Source: Platerodrilus igneus
Taxonomy: Eukaryota > Arthropoda > Insecta > Coleoptera > Lycidae
Assembly: GCA_036346225.1 (NCBI GenBank)
Contig: JARFIW010000170.1
Span: 10,416,501 to 10,480,500, forward strand
Direction of reading: 5' to 3'
Length of the DNA stretch: 64,000 nucleotides
Under the pieces are notes generated by a model. That model was not told where the DNA came from and did not search any database. It saw only the letters and a list, made by a program, of their open reading frames with translations. Positions 41,251 through 52,007 of the stretch are shown piece by piece. Numbering within the stretch: position 1 is the first letter of the stretch; each line of letters starts with the position of its first letter. A program made the translations under genes and the position numbers.

Positions 41251-41975
41251 CGTTGCTGCCTTGCGACGCTTTGTGGCTCGTTGAGGGCGTTGTTCTAATA
41301 TATTCAGCGATTGCGGTACGAATTTCCTGGGAGCTAACAATCAACTGCTTGCTTATATGCAAGATGGTACTAAACAAAAAGGTATCACTTGGTCTTTTAA
41401 CCCCCCTAGTGCCGCCCCATCACTTCGGCGGTCTCTGGGAAAACGGCGTTAAAAATATCAAAACTCATCTTTTCCGTATAGTTGGGGAACAGGTACGCAC
41501 GTTCACGGAACTTTACACCGTCCATACACAAATTGAGGCGTTATTAAACTCTAAACCTCTATATGCCTTGAGTGCCGTCCCAAATGACCTGCAGTGTCTT
41601 TCACCCGACCATTTTCTTACAATGGAACCTTTAACGCTCCTCCAGATGAAGTTCTATATCAAATTAAACTACTTCCACGTAATCGCTGGAGATTATTACA
41701 AAAAGTGCATAAGGATTTCTGGTTGCGTTGGAGCCTAGAATACTTAAATACTCTACGTCAGAGTTCAAAATGGCATAATCAAGGTGATCCACTCGCAGTA
41801 AACACCTTAGTTTTACTCAAGGATGAACGGTTACTTTCATTGTAATGGAAGCTCGGGCGTGTCGTCCACTTATACATGGCCGCGACCGCATAGCTCGCGT
41901 TGCAGCTGTTTAAACCAATGATGGCACTTTTTAACGACCCATAGTCAAACTGTACCCGCTACCTGTATGTCAATG
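41251..41975 (+). pseudogene. pol: BEL/Pao integrase C-terminal part
   Basis: LRRFVAR, then SDCGTNFLGANNQL (second catalytic Asp region), GITWSFNPP, FGGLWENGVKNIKTHL (catalytic Glu in LWE) and NDLQCLSPDHFLT. It ends with the C-terminal LGRVV..YMAATA region. Several frame switches near 41400, 41600 and 41840. The motif order is that of BEL/Pao integrases. Confidence 0.85.
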
Positions 41976-42061
41976 ATTCCTGTATTCTCTACTTTCTAGT
42001 TATTTACTTTGATACCTTAATTCCTTACTTTCTGAAATTCCTTTGAATTTGGTGAGCGGAA

Positions 42062-42120
42062 TGTTCCGTCATACTAACGGTGTATTATAGTTTTTACGCG
42101 AATGCAAGGTGTATAAACTT
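42062..42120 (+). mobile_element. BEL 3' LTR, left piece
   Basis: TGTTCCGTCATACTAACGG follows a purine-rich GGTGAGCGGAA. It is cut at 42120 by the family G LTR. The right piece is 43479-43754. Confidence 0.85.
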
Positions 42121-43478
42121 TGTTACGTTGATTTTCAACCTAATTAATAATAAACACGCTCTCGAATAAATTCCTTAACTCAAATCCCTTTTTCTTTTAC
42201 AACGAAATTTATGCTATAAATTAAATAGTCTATGCCTTGTGTTAGGTATTCCGTGATTTCCTAAATTCTTCAATTACATCCTGTTTATAATAATAAATAC
42301 GTTTTTTACAAATTTTCATTTTGAAATCATTTATTTCGAAACGACAAGTTTATGCTACAAGTAAATAGTTATATCCTGTTTTTAGGTACCCGCTATCTTG
42401 GTATACCTTACGACCGCCGGCTAATGGTTTTTTCTATTGTTCCAAATTAACAATTTGTTGAAATAAGGTCGCGCACTATCCGATATAAGCCGGGTTTTTC
42501 AGTTTTACCGCGTTTCTATAAGCTAGAATTGGCAGTTCAAAACGCGTTGTTTGAACCATTGTTTGATTCTACAGCTTGTGCATCGAAGTGTTTTCTACAT
42601 TTTATTTGTCACTGTATTTCAAATAGCAACGCACGTCTTTCTGTTCAACAATTAGGAGGTGTCTTGCGTGTATTCGGTGTTTCCTCGCGCGTACCCATTC
42701 TAATCTGATTTTCTTTTTAGGTTTTTTTAGCTGGAGGCCAAATGGGTTTTTTCTTGATGTAGAACAACTGCTTTTGTCTTTTGTACGTAGACCGCTGCTG
42801 CATTTATGGTAGCAGCGAAAATGTATGCTGACGACCGCGGCGTTTCTATGCTGACTCACCCTCGACGGTTTGCGAGCTAAGTATCAGGACACCTACAGGT
42901 ATGCAACTTGATTTCTTTTGTGTGCGTCAATGGCATATTCCGTATCAACGGTTGATGTAGTTACGTGACATGAAGCGCCACATTGTAGAACTATTGTTTT
43001 TTGCTGCAATTCGATATTATTGCTCTACAGGTGCGATGTACTATTTTTAAACATGCTACGAACGCACACGTTTATTTGCTTTACGGACTAGTTTATTTTA
43101 CAAAAATTATTAGGTGAAATTTTACAAACGTTCGACAAAAACTCTTACACGTTAATTCATTCCTACTAATTAGTTATTTTATAAAAATATTAGGTGAAAT
43201 GTTACAAACACTTGACAAAAGCTCTCACTGTTTTTATTTGCTACTGTTTAATTTTATTTTGTGTAAATACGTGATGGCTGTAAAATAGTAACGCTTAATT
43301 TATTTTCTTTTTGCTTGTTTGTACAGAATTCTTTATTTATTTTTATGTGTTAATAGATAATCGTGGGCGATGTACTTTTTTTTTGTTTTTTTGGTATGTA
43401 GAGAAATCCCCCCACTCTCCGCGGTTGGTAGTGAGCCTGGTGTTTCCTTTTCTTCTGGCTACGTCTAAGGTACGTAGT
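42121..43478 (+). mobile_element. Solo LTR, family G (best-defined copy)
   Basis: 1358 bp from TGTTACGTTGATTTTC to GTCTAAGGTACGTAGT with a perfect 5-bp target duplication AACTT (42116-42120, 43479-43483) in the BEL LTR. It defines family G ends. It contains two or three TTTGACAAAAGCTCTCAC-type subrepeats near 43120-43230. Non-coding. Confidence 0.9.
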
Positions 43479-43754
43479 AACTTTATCCGTAACTTTAAGT
43501 GTATTGTGGGCGAGTTGCCAACAGTGCCGTGCGAATCGAAGCTGTGCACCATCTACTCAATCAGGAGTCTGGTACCTGAAGTCGCCGAGTTAACAAGTGG
43601 GCGCAAAATGCACGCTTATTTCTTTGATCATTTACATTAACTGCAAGTGTTATCAATCACATTAAACAAGCTATTTATCCTTTATCATTTCCTATATTAT
43701 TGTGAATATGTATACTGCATTTCACGTATAACATCGGTATTCCTCGACACCACG
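43479..43754 (+). mobile_element. BEL 3' LTR, right piece
   Basis: Continues the BEL LTR from ATCCGTAACTTTAAGTGTAT to CTCGACACCACG. It then loses similarity to the 5' LTR, so the 3' terminus is truncated or replaced. Confidence 0.8.
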
Positions 43755-43974
43755 TTTATTCGTTTATTTTGGACCCGTGAAATTTCTTGCTGAACTTGTT
43801 ACCTTTTACGCGGCATAATTACCCGCCATTTTGTTACATATTCCGACCACGTTTTACTTATGATGCAACCTCTATCTAAGTCAAATTTACATGCACAATT
43901 TAAGTAAAATCAAATTACTCACGTGATGAGTATCTCGGTACTTAATCTCAGGATCCAACGGTGGTTAAATTGGT

Positions 43975-44312
43975 TTGGGTTACGTCATTTTGAACTTCAA
44001 ATTTCCATCCTAAACCTCTACTGCACTCGTAGGATGAAAGGAGATAAGGTAATGGAACGATAGAAAGCAAGATACAGAGAACCTACATGCCTATTTCTAA
44101 AAAGAAAAAACACACACCACTCAGATAGTTGTTGCCTCCTTCAGGCCTCGTGGCTTAGTCCCCACTTTCGACACTCGCGCACCTCCGCATTTACTCTGCG
44201 CAAACGCGACTGTCAGCGACGACGGAAGTTAACATTATTAATTTTAAAAAAACACGGCAATTAACTTATAAATTATATCTAATCTAAAACATGATACATT
44301 GCCATTTTGGCA
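43975..44312 (+). repeat. Dispersed repeat family E, copy 3 (weak)
   Basis: Shares GGGTTACGTCA, CACACCACTCAGATAG-like, ACTCTGCGCAAACGCGACTG, GACGACGGAAGT and GGCATGTAACA blocks with copies 1 and 2, in the orientation of copy 2. More diverged than the other two. Confidence 0.5.
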
Positions 44313-44993
44313 TGTAACAAACTGCTTTATGGGACTGTACCTGAAAACAAATTCACAACAGCACAGCATAGGTTGAAATACTCTTTGTATCTCAGTATTA
44401 AAAGTATTGTCTTTCACATACAACAAACTCCTGATAATAACCAACATAAACAAGTTGTGTTTGCTTTTAATTGGATGCAATGACTTCAATTTAATTTACC
44501 TTAGCACTTCCAAAATGAAGAATAATATGGATTCACCTTAAATTAAACAAACACAAGTCAAAATAACAATTCTCTAGTATAGTTAAGATTTCTATCTTAA
44601 ATTATGTGAACATGAGTTTGCACCCTACCCTTTTTTTGGTGTTATAAAAAGGATAGGTGAATGACAAGGCATATGTGAGAATAAACTCTGGCACAGTAAG
44701 CATCGACCTTTAGGGTTGCGGAGGCTGCAATAGACCTAAAATTTTAGTGTAGGGAATAATGAGTATAAGATAACGAAATAGACAAAGCTTGTTTAACAGA
44801 GTGAAATGGTCCAATCTGAGGAGCTGCAATAACAGCGAAACCGGTCATTGAAATTTTCTTTTTTCAAAATAACCAACAATTTATATTAATTTTCGTCCAT
44901 TATGCTCGAATTACTTTCCTAATGCCAGATAAAATTATTTGAGTTTATCAGTCTAGCACGTCCGGGGTCGCATACGTGTTTATTTCAACAATA
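44313..44993. other. Non-coding DNA
   Basis: No recognisable feature. Confidence 0.4.
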
Positions 44994-45193
44994 CGTGGGG
45001 TGCTCGATATATACCGGGAACTGACACTAGTGTTGTTAGGTGTGATCTGACGTTTCTATCCTAAAGTTTGACATTTTTGACAGTATACATACTTACAATA
45101 TTTTGCCATACGAACACTATTTGTTTTGTTTTGATTGAGTTGAAAATTTTGTTTCGGCCAAAAAATAGAATTAACTCGTGAACATTTTTGTAG

Positions 45194-46038
45194 ATGATTT
45201 TTTACGATTTCCGACGTGGATTATCTTCACAATAGTACCTGAATCAACTTATTTCGACTTTTGGGGAAGAAGCTCCAACTATATACCACTGTATATCGTT
45301 GGTATAGTGAATTCAATCGTGGTCGTAGTTCGTTAGCGGATGAATTTAAAGAAGGTCGTCTACAATCGGCTGTTGTGCCAGAAAACATCGATGCTGTGCG
45401 CGAATTAATAATACACGATCGCCATGTGACTTATTGTGAGATTCGGGCATTCCTAGGCATTAGTATAACAAGTACACACTCGATATTACATAAACATTAA
45501 ACTGTGAAAATATATGTGCGCGTTGGATCCAACATAATTTCACAAACGCTCAAAAAAAGACTAGTGTCGATTGGTGCAAAAAAATGCTCAATAAATACAA
45601 TTACGGTGCATCAAACGCAGTGTATAACTTTCTACACAGGTGACGAATCTTGGGTTTATTCTTATGAACCCGAAAGTTAACAACAGCCGGCTGTATGGGT
45701 CTTCTAATATGAACGAAATCCAACAAAAGTTGTCCGCGCTCGAAGCACTTCAAAGAAAATAGTTGTTTGTTTTTCCAAATAAATGGACATGTTAGGACCG
45801 TTGCTTTAGAGGACCCTAGAACAGTTAATTCTGCTTGGTATACAACCATTTGTTTGCCACAAGTTTTCAGAGAAATAAGAAAAATAAAGTGACGACGCCA
45901 AATCTTTCTCCATCATGACAATGCGAACTCTCACACATTGGTTCAAACAAGTGACTATTTGAGCACTCAAAATATTGAATTGATGGGTCATCCGCCGTAT
46001 AGTCCTGATTTGGCACCTAATGATTTTTTTTGTTCCCA
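45194..46038 (+). pseudogene. Mariner transposase, 5' part
   Basis: ATG at 45194 begins MIFYDFRRGLSSQ, then a stop, then LISTFGEEAPT and the helix-turn-helix region (WYSEFNRGRSSLADE, VTYCEIRAFLGIS). Catalytic pieces follow in shifted frames: TGDESWVYSY (Asp codon 45642), HHDNA (Asp codon 45917) and PYSPDLAPNDFF (Asp codon 46006), the DD34D arrangement. At least five stops or shifts make it inactive. The gypsy insertion enters just after DFF. Confidence 0.9.
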
Positions 46039-46042
46039 CGCG

Positions 46043-46589
46043 AGATATGTATCTCCCAATCTATAAGTACCATTAATAGAAACTATTAGGAATTAGTGAG
46101 AATTATAAAGAACTATTAAGTTAGATGCAACATTGTATCTCAGGGTAATTAAACAAAGGTTATTAAAAGTTCACAAGCAAGTTGGATGTAATACATTGTA
46201 TTCCGGACTGCAGGTGCAGGTCACAGACGGTTAAAAAACCGCGATTACTTAGAAATTAAGATTGTTACATTGTATAATGAATAGAATTAAGAAATAAGCA
46301 GACATGAGCTCTGCAAGTTCCCACAGATATGTGGGAGCAGGGACAACATAAATACCACGGGAGCCCCAGATCAGTTAGTCAGTTTACAGTATTTCAGCTT
46401 TAACATTGCCGTTTAGTTAGGTTACTCGCCGTAGTATTAATTCAATTATTATTTTATTTCGACTTGGAATATTAAATCCAGTTTTTCAAAATTCCATATT
46501 TAATATCTGTTTGAATAAATAAAATTTTGTTACTAAGTTTTTAGAAGAAGTTTTTTAAAAAAAACGCTCTCAAGGCCCGAAACGTAACT
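46043..46589 (+). mobile_element. Gypsy 5' LTR
   Basis: AGATATGTATCTCCCAATC to AAACGTAACT. The canonical start AGTTATG is mutated to AGATATG. About 90% or more similar to the 3' LTR by eye, so insertion is not very recent. Confidence 0.9.
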
Positions 46590-46602
46590 GGCGCAGTGTA
46601 CG
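46589..46602 (+). promoter_or_regulatory. Primer binding site
   Basis: TGGCGCAGTGTACG overlaps the last T of the LTR, the usual errantivirus arrangement. TGGCGC is complementary to a tRNA 3' end sequence GCGCCA. Confidence 0.7.
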
Positions 46603-48355
46603 AATCCAGAAAGGTACTACGAATTCAAAAATCGGAGAACTGGCGACCAAGAATTTTAATTCCCAATCTGGAAGAACCCAAAGAAAGTTGGAAGAGGTAC
46701 AAGAATCGACCGAATCCAAACCAAACAAAAAACTTGGACGAACTACAAAAATCGACAGAGCCCAAGAAAACGACGATGAAAATTATGTAAGTTCATTTTT
46801 CCTTAAAACTAATTGATTTTTTTTACAAATTTATTGGTGCTAGCTAGTAACCAAATATTTTATGTACAGATTTTTATTATTGCAATTTATGCCATTTTAT
46901 GAAAATAATTTACTTATGTATTAAGAGAAATTATTTTCAACTACGATAACTTATTTTTAAAACAAGAGAATTTTAAAAGAAGAGAACCGAAAAGACGCAT
47001 GTATATACGCAATTAGTAGTACAATTATTACGAATTATTAATATATCAAAAACATAACTGGCGCACGAATTATTAATACAAAACAAAAACGATTTTAAAA
47101 TACAAAAATAGAACGCAATTAAATTTACCATTTTAGTACCGAAAGCTTAATGTATAAAAAACAATTATAGAAAAAATTATTTAAAATTTACTAGTCATCA
47201 AAATCTATAAATTAAACACTCAGTGTTTGAATTATAGAAGCATTTTATTAAATTAACCCATCACAAGTTAAAACAAAGCGTGCAAATCCACAACGCAAAG
47301 TCTCATCATTGAATAAAAACCAATCACTCATTACAAATTGAAAAAAAGCGTGCAAATCTAAAACGCGACTCAGATACAAATTATTACAGAAAACCATTGG
47401 CAAATTTATAAAACGCTACATTACTGAAAAGATTCGTTCAAACGTAACATTTTATTATAATAAAATGAAAAAACCCTTACCACAACAAATATTTAAAATA
47501 CCAGATACGTATTTCAACCACATAGTGGATGAAAAAAGATACGTATTTCGACCACATAGTGGTCGAAATACGTATCTGGTATTTTAAATATTTGTTGTGG
47601 TAAGGGTTTTTTCATTTTATTCAAATTGTGCCTGTAGATTATTATTAGTAACATTTTATGATTGAGTACTTCAGCACAAAGTAATTAATTGTAAAAGACG
47701 CAATTCATTTATCACCGCGACTAAAAATAAAAACCTTTCGGAAACTTAAAACTTATAAATTAAACAATTTATTGTATAAATTATAAAGGAGACGTTCATG
47801 CAACTATTGCAACAAAACGGCAGACTAAAAACTTGCAACTCTATAATTAAACATTCAAGATAACTAGACAATACAATTGAAAGGAAGCATACTTATGCAC
47901 TCATCAATTAGAACACCTACGGAGACGAGGTAATTAAAGCAGACTTAATTATTCAGCAGGACAGAAATAAAATAAAATCATAACTGGCGCAACAAAACGT
48001 ACAAAGTACAATGCAATTATTCCAAAAATTTATCCACATAGAAACCTTTCTAAAAATTAAAACCCGCGATAACTATCACATCCGCAAATTATAAAAGTAC
48101 GAATTCAAGGCTACAGCAACTAACCAGACATTGCCAAGCACAAATCCTGCAATTTAATTACAACACCGTATAACTGCGTGTAAATAATAAGTAAAGCGAT
48201 CCTTTAAATAACCTAACACAATCCAAACTGAAAATTTACAAACCAAACTAAAAAGTTACAATACAAATTGAAAAATAAAGCTCAATTTTTATAAAAATTT
48301 AAAATTAATTAAAAGTGAAAATAAGTATTAATTATTAGAACAATCCTTAACAATC
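46603..48355 (+). other. Gypsy leader, non-coding
   Basis: 1.75 kb of A-rich DNA without a recognised gene between the primer site and gag. It includes a 157-bp palindrome (47462-47618) and several copies of CATAACTGGCGCA-like strings that echo the primer region (near 47052 and 47980). Confidence 0.6.
47462..47618. repeat. Palindrome with perfect 54-bp arms in gypsy leader
   Basis: 47462-47515 is the exact reverse complement of 47565-47618. The centre adds CCACATAGTGG motifs, and the right inner part reads GACCACATAGTGGTCGAAAT followed by ACGTATCTGG. That is a stem followed by GAAATACGT, similar to the GAAACGT tails at 10570 and 20525. Possibly a small foldback insertion. Confidence 0.95.
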
Positions 48356-49465
48356 ATGAGTTCAGATATGAAAATTTATTTCAAAAGCATCCTTTAATTC
48401 AACGGAGATCAGAGCCTTCGAGAAAATTTCATTACCGCGTGTAAAATATTTTTAAAAACCTTTTACAAACCAGGAATTAACGAACGAAATGTACTACTTT
48501 TACGCCTGCTAATAAGTAAACTGACCGGACGGGCACTAACGCTAATAGCCAGTCGAGACGATCTTGAAGAATGGCAAGATTTTAAACGCATATTAATAGC
48601 GTATTTTGTCGACCAACGCAACAGCAAATGTCTTATCCGCCACCTAATAAACCTAAGAATGGAAAGTAAACAATCCCCGTATCAATTCTAAATGAAATGC
48701 CAAGACGTAAGAAGTTTAATTATAACAAAACTAAAAATCGAAGAACCCGACCAAAATATCTGCCTACTAAAGACAAAAATGTATGACTAAATGGCACTGG
48801 ACACCTACATAAATGCATTACAAGAGCGTTTATCAGATAAAATAAGATTCCAACATCTTTAAAATTTAGAAGAAACAATGAATATAATCATAGAGGAAGA
48901 AAACGTCATGTATTATCGAAACAGACTATATAACCACAACGCGAATAAAAGTCATTCGCCTATAAAAACCATATATGCCGCAAGACAAACAATCACCCAA
49001 CCAAAATTCACTCTACTTAACGCACAAATAAATCAACCGCAAATCAACAAACCGAATTTTAATAACACAAATTTTAACAATCAATTTAAACTATTTCCAA
49101 AACCAACGTTCAACCCAAACTTTACGAAGCCCACATTCACACTAAGATTCAACAAAAACATGAATTAACAAAGACCAGCATTCAGCGCAAACCCCATTAG
49201 AAATACACCGATGGTAAATAACAACAATAACCCTAACAGTTATTATAAACCAACTCCTATGGACACCTCATCTGGTAACACCAGACAAAATTTTTCAAAT
49301 CCGACCAAGGCATAACCAAAAACGAAACTTTACCTCAGAAAACTATTTCACCAAGAAGTAGAAGAACCAAACGATGAATCAAATCATTTAGAAACTTACG
49401 AACATAACGACCCATGTGAAAACTACGAACAGGACGACAAAGAAAACGCGTGCTCTAATTTTTAG
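48356..49465 (+). pseudogene. gag: Gypsy gag
   Basis: Starts MSSDMKIYFKSIL, followed by an early stop. Capsid-like ENFITACKIFLKTFY, LLRLLISKLTGRALTLI and EEWQDFKRILIAYFVDQRN follow. The C-terminal half is Asn/Pro-rich (KPNFNNTNFNNQF, PTFNPNFTKPTF) and acidic at the end (DPCENYEQDDKEN). There is no zinc knuckle, as in gypsy errantiviruses. In-frame stops occur at several places. The gag C-terminus corresponds to 61529-62130 in the second copy. Confidence 0.85.
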
Positions 49466-50425
49466 TTAGACCAATTCAAATAGAACCAAACATAATAAAT
49501 TTAAATAATATCGATCAACAAATATTGCCATACATAGAAACACCCCACGCAGAACTTAAATTATTAATCGATACCGGATCTGCAAAAACACTAATTAGCC
49601 CCCGAACCGTAAAGAACATTTAGATTTTGTAGAGAGAGAACTCTTTAAAATTAAAATATCCCATCAAACGACACTACATCAATTCATACCTAACATACCC
49701 CTACCAAAAACATTCAATGTAAAAATGAAACACAAATTTTGTATTTTTGATAGATACGACGGACTAATAGGAATGGACCTTCCAAGAAAACTAGGAGCCG
49801 ACATTGACATAAAGAACCGTTTATTAAAAACAAAACTCGGACAAATCCCCATTAAATTTCAAAATACCCAAACCGAGCAAAAATGCACGATAGAACCCCG
49901 AACAGAAAAAAATTTAATCCCACTAAATTCAAAAAACGAAGTAGGAATTATAAATCACATAACATTTCAACAAGGAGTAGAAACCCCCACAGCACTAGTA
50001 CAAATAAAAGATAATTATGCCACTACAACAATTTTAAACTCAAATAACTACCCCGTAGAACTATCTCTAACAAACCCATTTAACATAGAGGAACTAAATT
50101 TCAATGAAATGGAAATAGACGAAAATTTAGAAAACGACTACAACTCCGTAGAACACTACAAAATGTTAAGAGAAAATTTAAGTAACATTTGCTTTAATAT
50201 CGACATTAACAAAGAAGAGGAGAGAGCAATTCAAAACTTATGTTTTGAATACCGCGATATATTCTATTGTGAATGAATACCCTTAACCTTTACCAATACA
50301 GTCAAACACAACATAGAACTAACAGACAATAAACCAATTTTTACAAAGGCATACATACAGACTACCTCAGGCAAGCCAAGAAGAAGCCGACAGACAAGTA
50401 GCAGACTTATTAGAACAAGATAACT
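49466..50425 (+). pseudogene. pol: Gypsy protease and start of RT
   Basis: The aspartic protease motif LLIDTGSAKTLISPRTVKN is at about 49561 (catalytic Asp codon 49570-49572), followed by a stop. YDGLIGMDLPRKLGADIDIK near 49753 is the second protease landmark. The 183-codon frame 49725-50276 covers the protease end and linker. The RT N-terminus (NTVKHNIELTDNKPIFTKAY) runs to about 50425, where the internal deletion begins. Confidence 0.88.
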
Positions 50426-50440
50426 AAATAACTAGAACAC

Positions 50441-50719
50441 CTAGACTTAGACGATCTCAACCACGCCATGAAATTAATGGACGATTATAAGGAACATTTG
50501 AGTGAGTTAAAAGTGCCAAAATTACACTACGATAATATAAGCGTTTGAACGATTTTATTAATCTTTTTAATCATTTTTCTAATTTTATATGTATTTTACA
50601 AAATGCATCTTAGATATAAGAATAAAGAGACAAATTTTAAACATAAGGAAACAAAGGTATATAAAGAAGTGACAAATGTACCCTTAGGCACAATGAATTC
50701 TAAAATTAAGCAAAAGTAA
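50441..50719 (+). pseudogene. env: Gypsy env C-terminal remnant
   Basis: After the deletion the frame reads LDLDDLNHAMKLMDDYKEHL, then a hydrophobic segment ILLIFLIIFLILYVFY and a Lys-rich tail ending at TAA 50717-50719. This fits the membrane anchor and cytoplasmic tail of an errantivirus envelope. One stop precedes the transmembrane segment. Only the last part of the gene survives. Confidence 0.7.
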
Positions 50720-50744
50720 AACGCTTAATATTTTCTTTTTACGT

Positions 50745-50751
50745 CGGGAGG
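50745..50751 (+). promoter_or_regulatory. Polypurine tract
   Basis: GGGAGG-type run immediately before the 3' LTR start AGTTATG. Confidence 0.6.
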
Positions 50752-51296
50752 AGTTATGTATCCCCCAATCTATATATACCATTAATAGAAACTATTAGGA
50801 GTTAGTAAGAATTATAAAGAATTATTAAGTTAGATGCAACATTGTATCTCAAGGATAACTAAATAAAGGTTATTAATAGTTCACAAGCAAGTTGTGAGAA
50901 CGGATGTAATACATTGTATTCCAGACTGCAGGTGCAGGTCACAGACGGTTAAGAAACCGCGATTACTTAAAAATTAAGATTATTACATTGCATAAAGAAT
51001 AGAATTAAGCAATAAGCAGACAAGTTCCCACAGACATGTGAGGGGCTGGGACAACATAAATACCCCAGGAGCCCCCGATCAGTCAGTCAGTCTACAGTAT
51101 TTCAGTTTTAACATTACCGTTTGCTTAGGCTACTCGCCCTAGTATTATTTCAATTAATATTTTATTCCGACTTAAAATATTAAATCTAGTTTGTCAAAAT
51201 TCCATATTTAATATCTATTTGAATAAATAAAATTTTGTTACGAAGTTTTTGGAAGAAGTTTTTAAAAAGACCGCTTCCAAGGCCCGAAACGTAACT
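50752..51296 (+). mobile_element. Gypsy 3' LTR
   Basis: AGTTATGTATCCCCCAATC to CGAAACGTAACT, followed by CGCG. Keeps the canonical start lost in the 5' LTR. Confidence 0.92.
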
Positions 51297-51300
51297 CGCG

Positions 51301-51475
51301 TGATGAACAAACTGCGTGGACAACGATTTTCGACATCAGAATAGGAGGTTAATGCGTTTAAAACCCATGTTTTGAAGGTATCTCAATCGGAATGGAAAAA
51401 ATGCTATGAAAATTGGTTCTAACGTATGCAAAAGTGTATCAATCGTCGTGGAGAATATTTTGAAAAACAGTAAGA
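51301..51475 (+). pseudogene. Mariner transposase, 3' part
   Basis: Resumes after the gypsy insertion: NKLRGQRFSTSE, FKTHVLKVSQSEWKKCYENW, MQKCINRRGEYFEKQ. This is the normal C-terminus of mariner transposases. Stops interrupt it. Confidence 0.9.
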
Positions 51476-51980
51476 TAAAGATAAATTTATTCACTCCCTC
51501 AATTACATTAGAGTATGTCAGTATAATTAAATATAATAGCTAAATAGCATAAAAAAAATTTTTATATGATATAGTTCCCTAGTATTAATACAATTTTGAA
51601 GTTATATTGTAGGTATATAAAAATAAATTGTATTATAATATGTTTTTTAAAAGTTTAATAAACAGAATAATGTTAAGTATTTGTTAGGTTAACAAGTAAA
51701 CTATTGAAAACAATCATAAATTTGCGTTGAATTTTGTTACAGATTTGTTAGATTAGCACTTAGGTAATCGTTTAACTATAGTAACATTCTTATAGAAGGT
51801 AAGTATTTATTGTAGTTTTAAATTTTTTATAATTAAGGAAGTTTATAATATAAAGCAATATTAATTTTATTCGTTGCTGAGCATTTTGTCCTCGAATAAG
51901 ACGGAGCGATTAATTTGGCTGATCTTGTATCATGAGTGTGAAAAGAAGTTTTTACACCTCAAGTTTTTTTTTGTTACTTA
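51476..51980. other. AT-rich tail region of mariner
   Basis: No feature between the transposase end and the right inverted repeat. It may include a further small insertion. Confidence 0.4.
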
Positions 51981-52007
51981 TTCCCGATATATATCGAGCA
52001 CCCCTCG

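Larger units (their letters stand above)
34705..43754 (+). mobile_element. Decayed BEL/Pao retrotransposon with four nested insertions
   Basis: LTRs begin TGTTCCGTCATAC at 34705 and 42062. Between them lie BEL/Pao gag start, protease, RT, RNase H and integrase in order, all broken. Four later insertions interrupt it: repeat E (35690-36330), a 1269-bp element (37350-38618), a 566-bp element (40679-41244) and a family G solo LTR inside the 3' LTR (42121-43478). Most of gag is missing around the repeat E insertion. The two LTR copies differ at several sites, so the element is old. Confidence 0.9.
46043..51296 (+). mobile_element. Internally deleted errantivirus-type gypsy element
   Basis: Two direct LTRs (46043-46589, 50752-51296), CGCG target duplications at 46039-46042 and 51297-51300, and a primer-binding-like TGGCGCAGTG at 46589. 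A long leader, gag, protease, the start of RT and the last part of env remain. Most of pol and env is deleted around 50425. Insertion split the mariner transposase between DFF and the NKLRGQRFST block. Stops in gag and protease show it is defective. Confidence 0.92.
44994..52007 (+). mobile_element. Mariner transposon split by a gypsy element
   Basis: Terminal inverted repeats: CGTGGGGTGCTCGATATATA at 44994 and TATATATCGAGCACCCCTCG ending at 52007. A TA precedes the left end. The right TA is lost. Transposase pieces lie at 45194-46038 and 51301-51475. Without the 5.25-kb gypsy insertion the element is about 1.76 kb, longer than a typical 1.3-kb mariner. About 500 bases of AT-rich DNA between the stop and the right end account for the excess. 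Confidence 0.9.
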
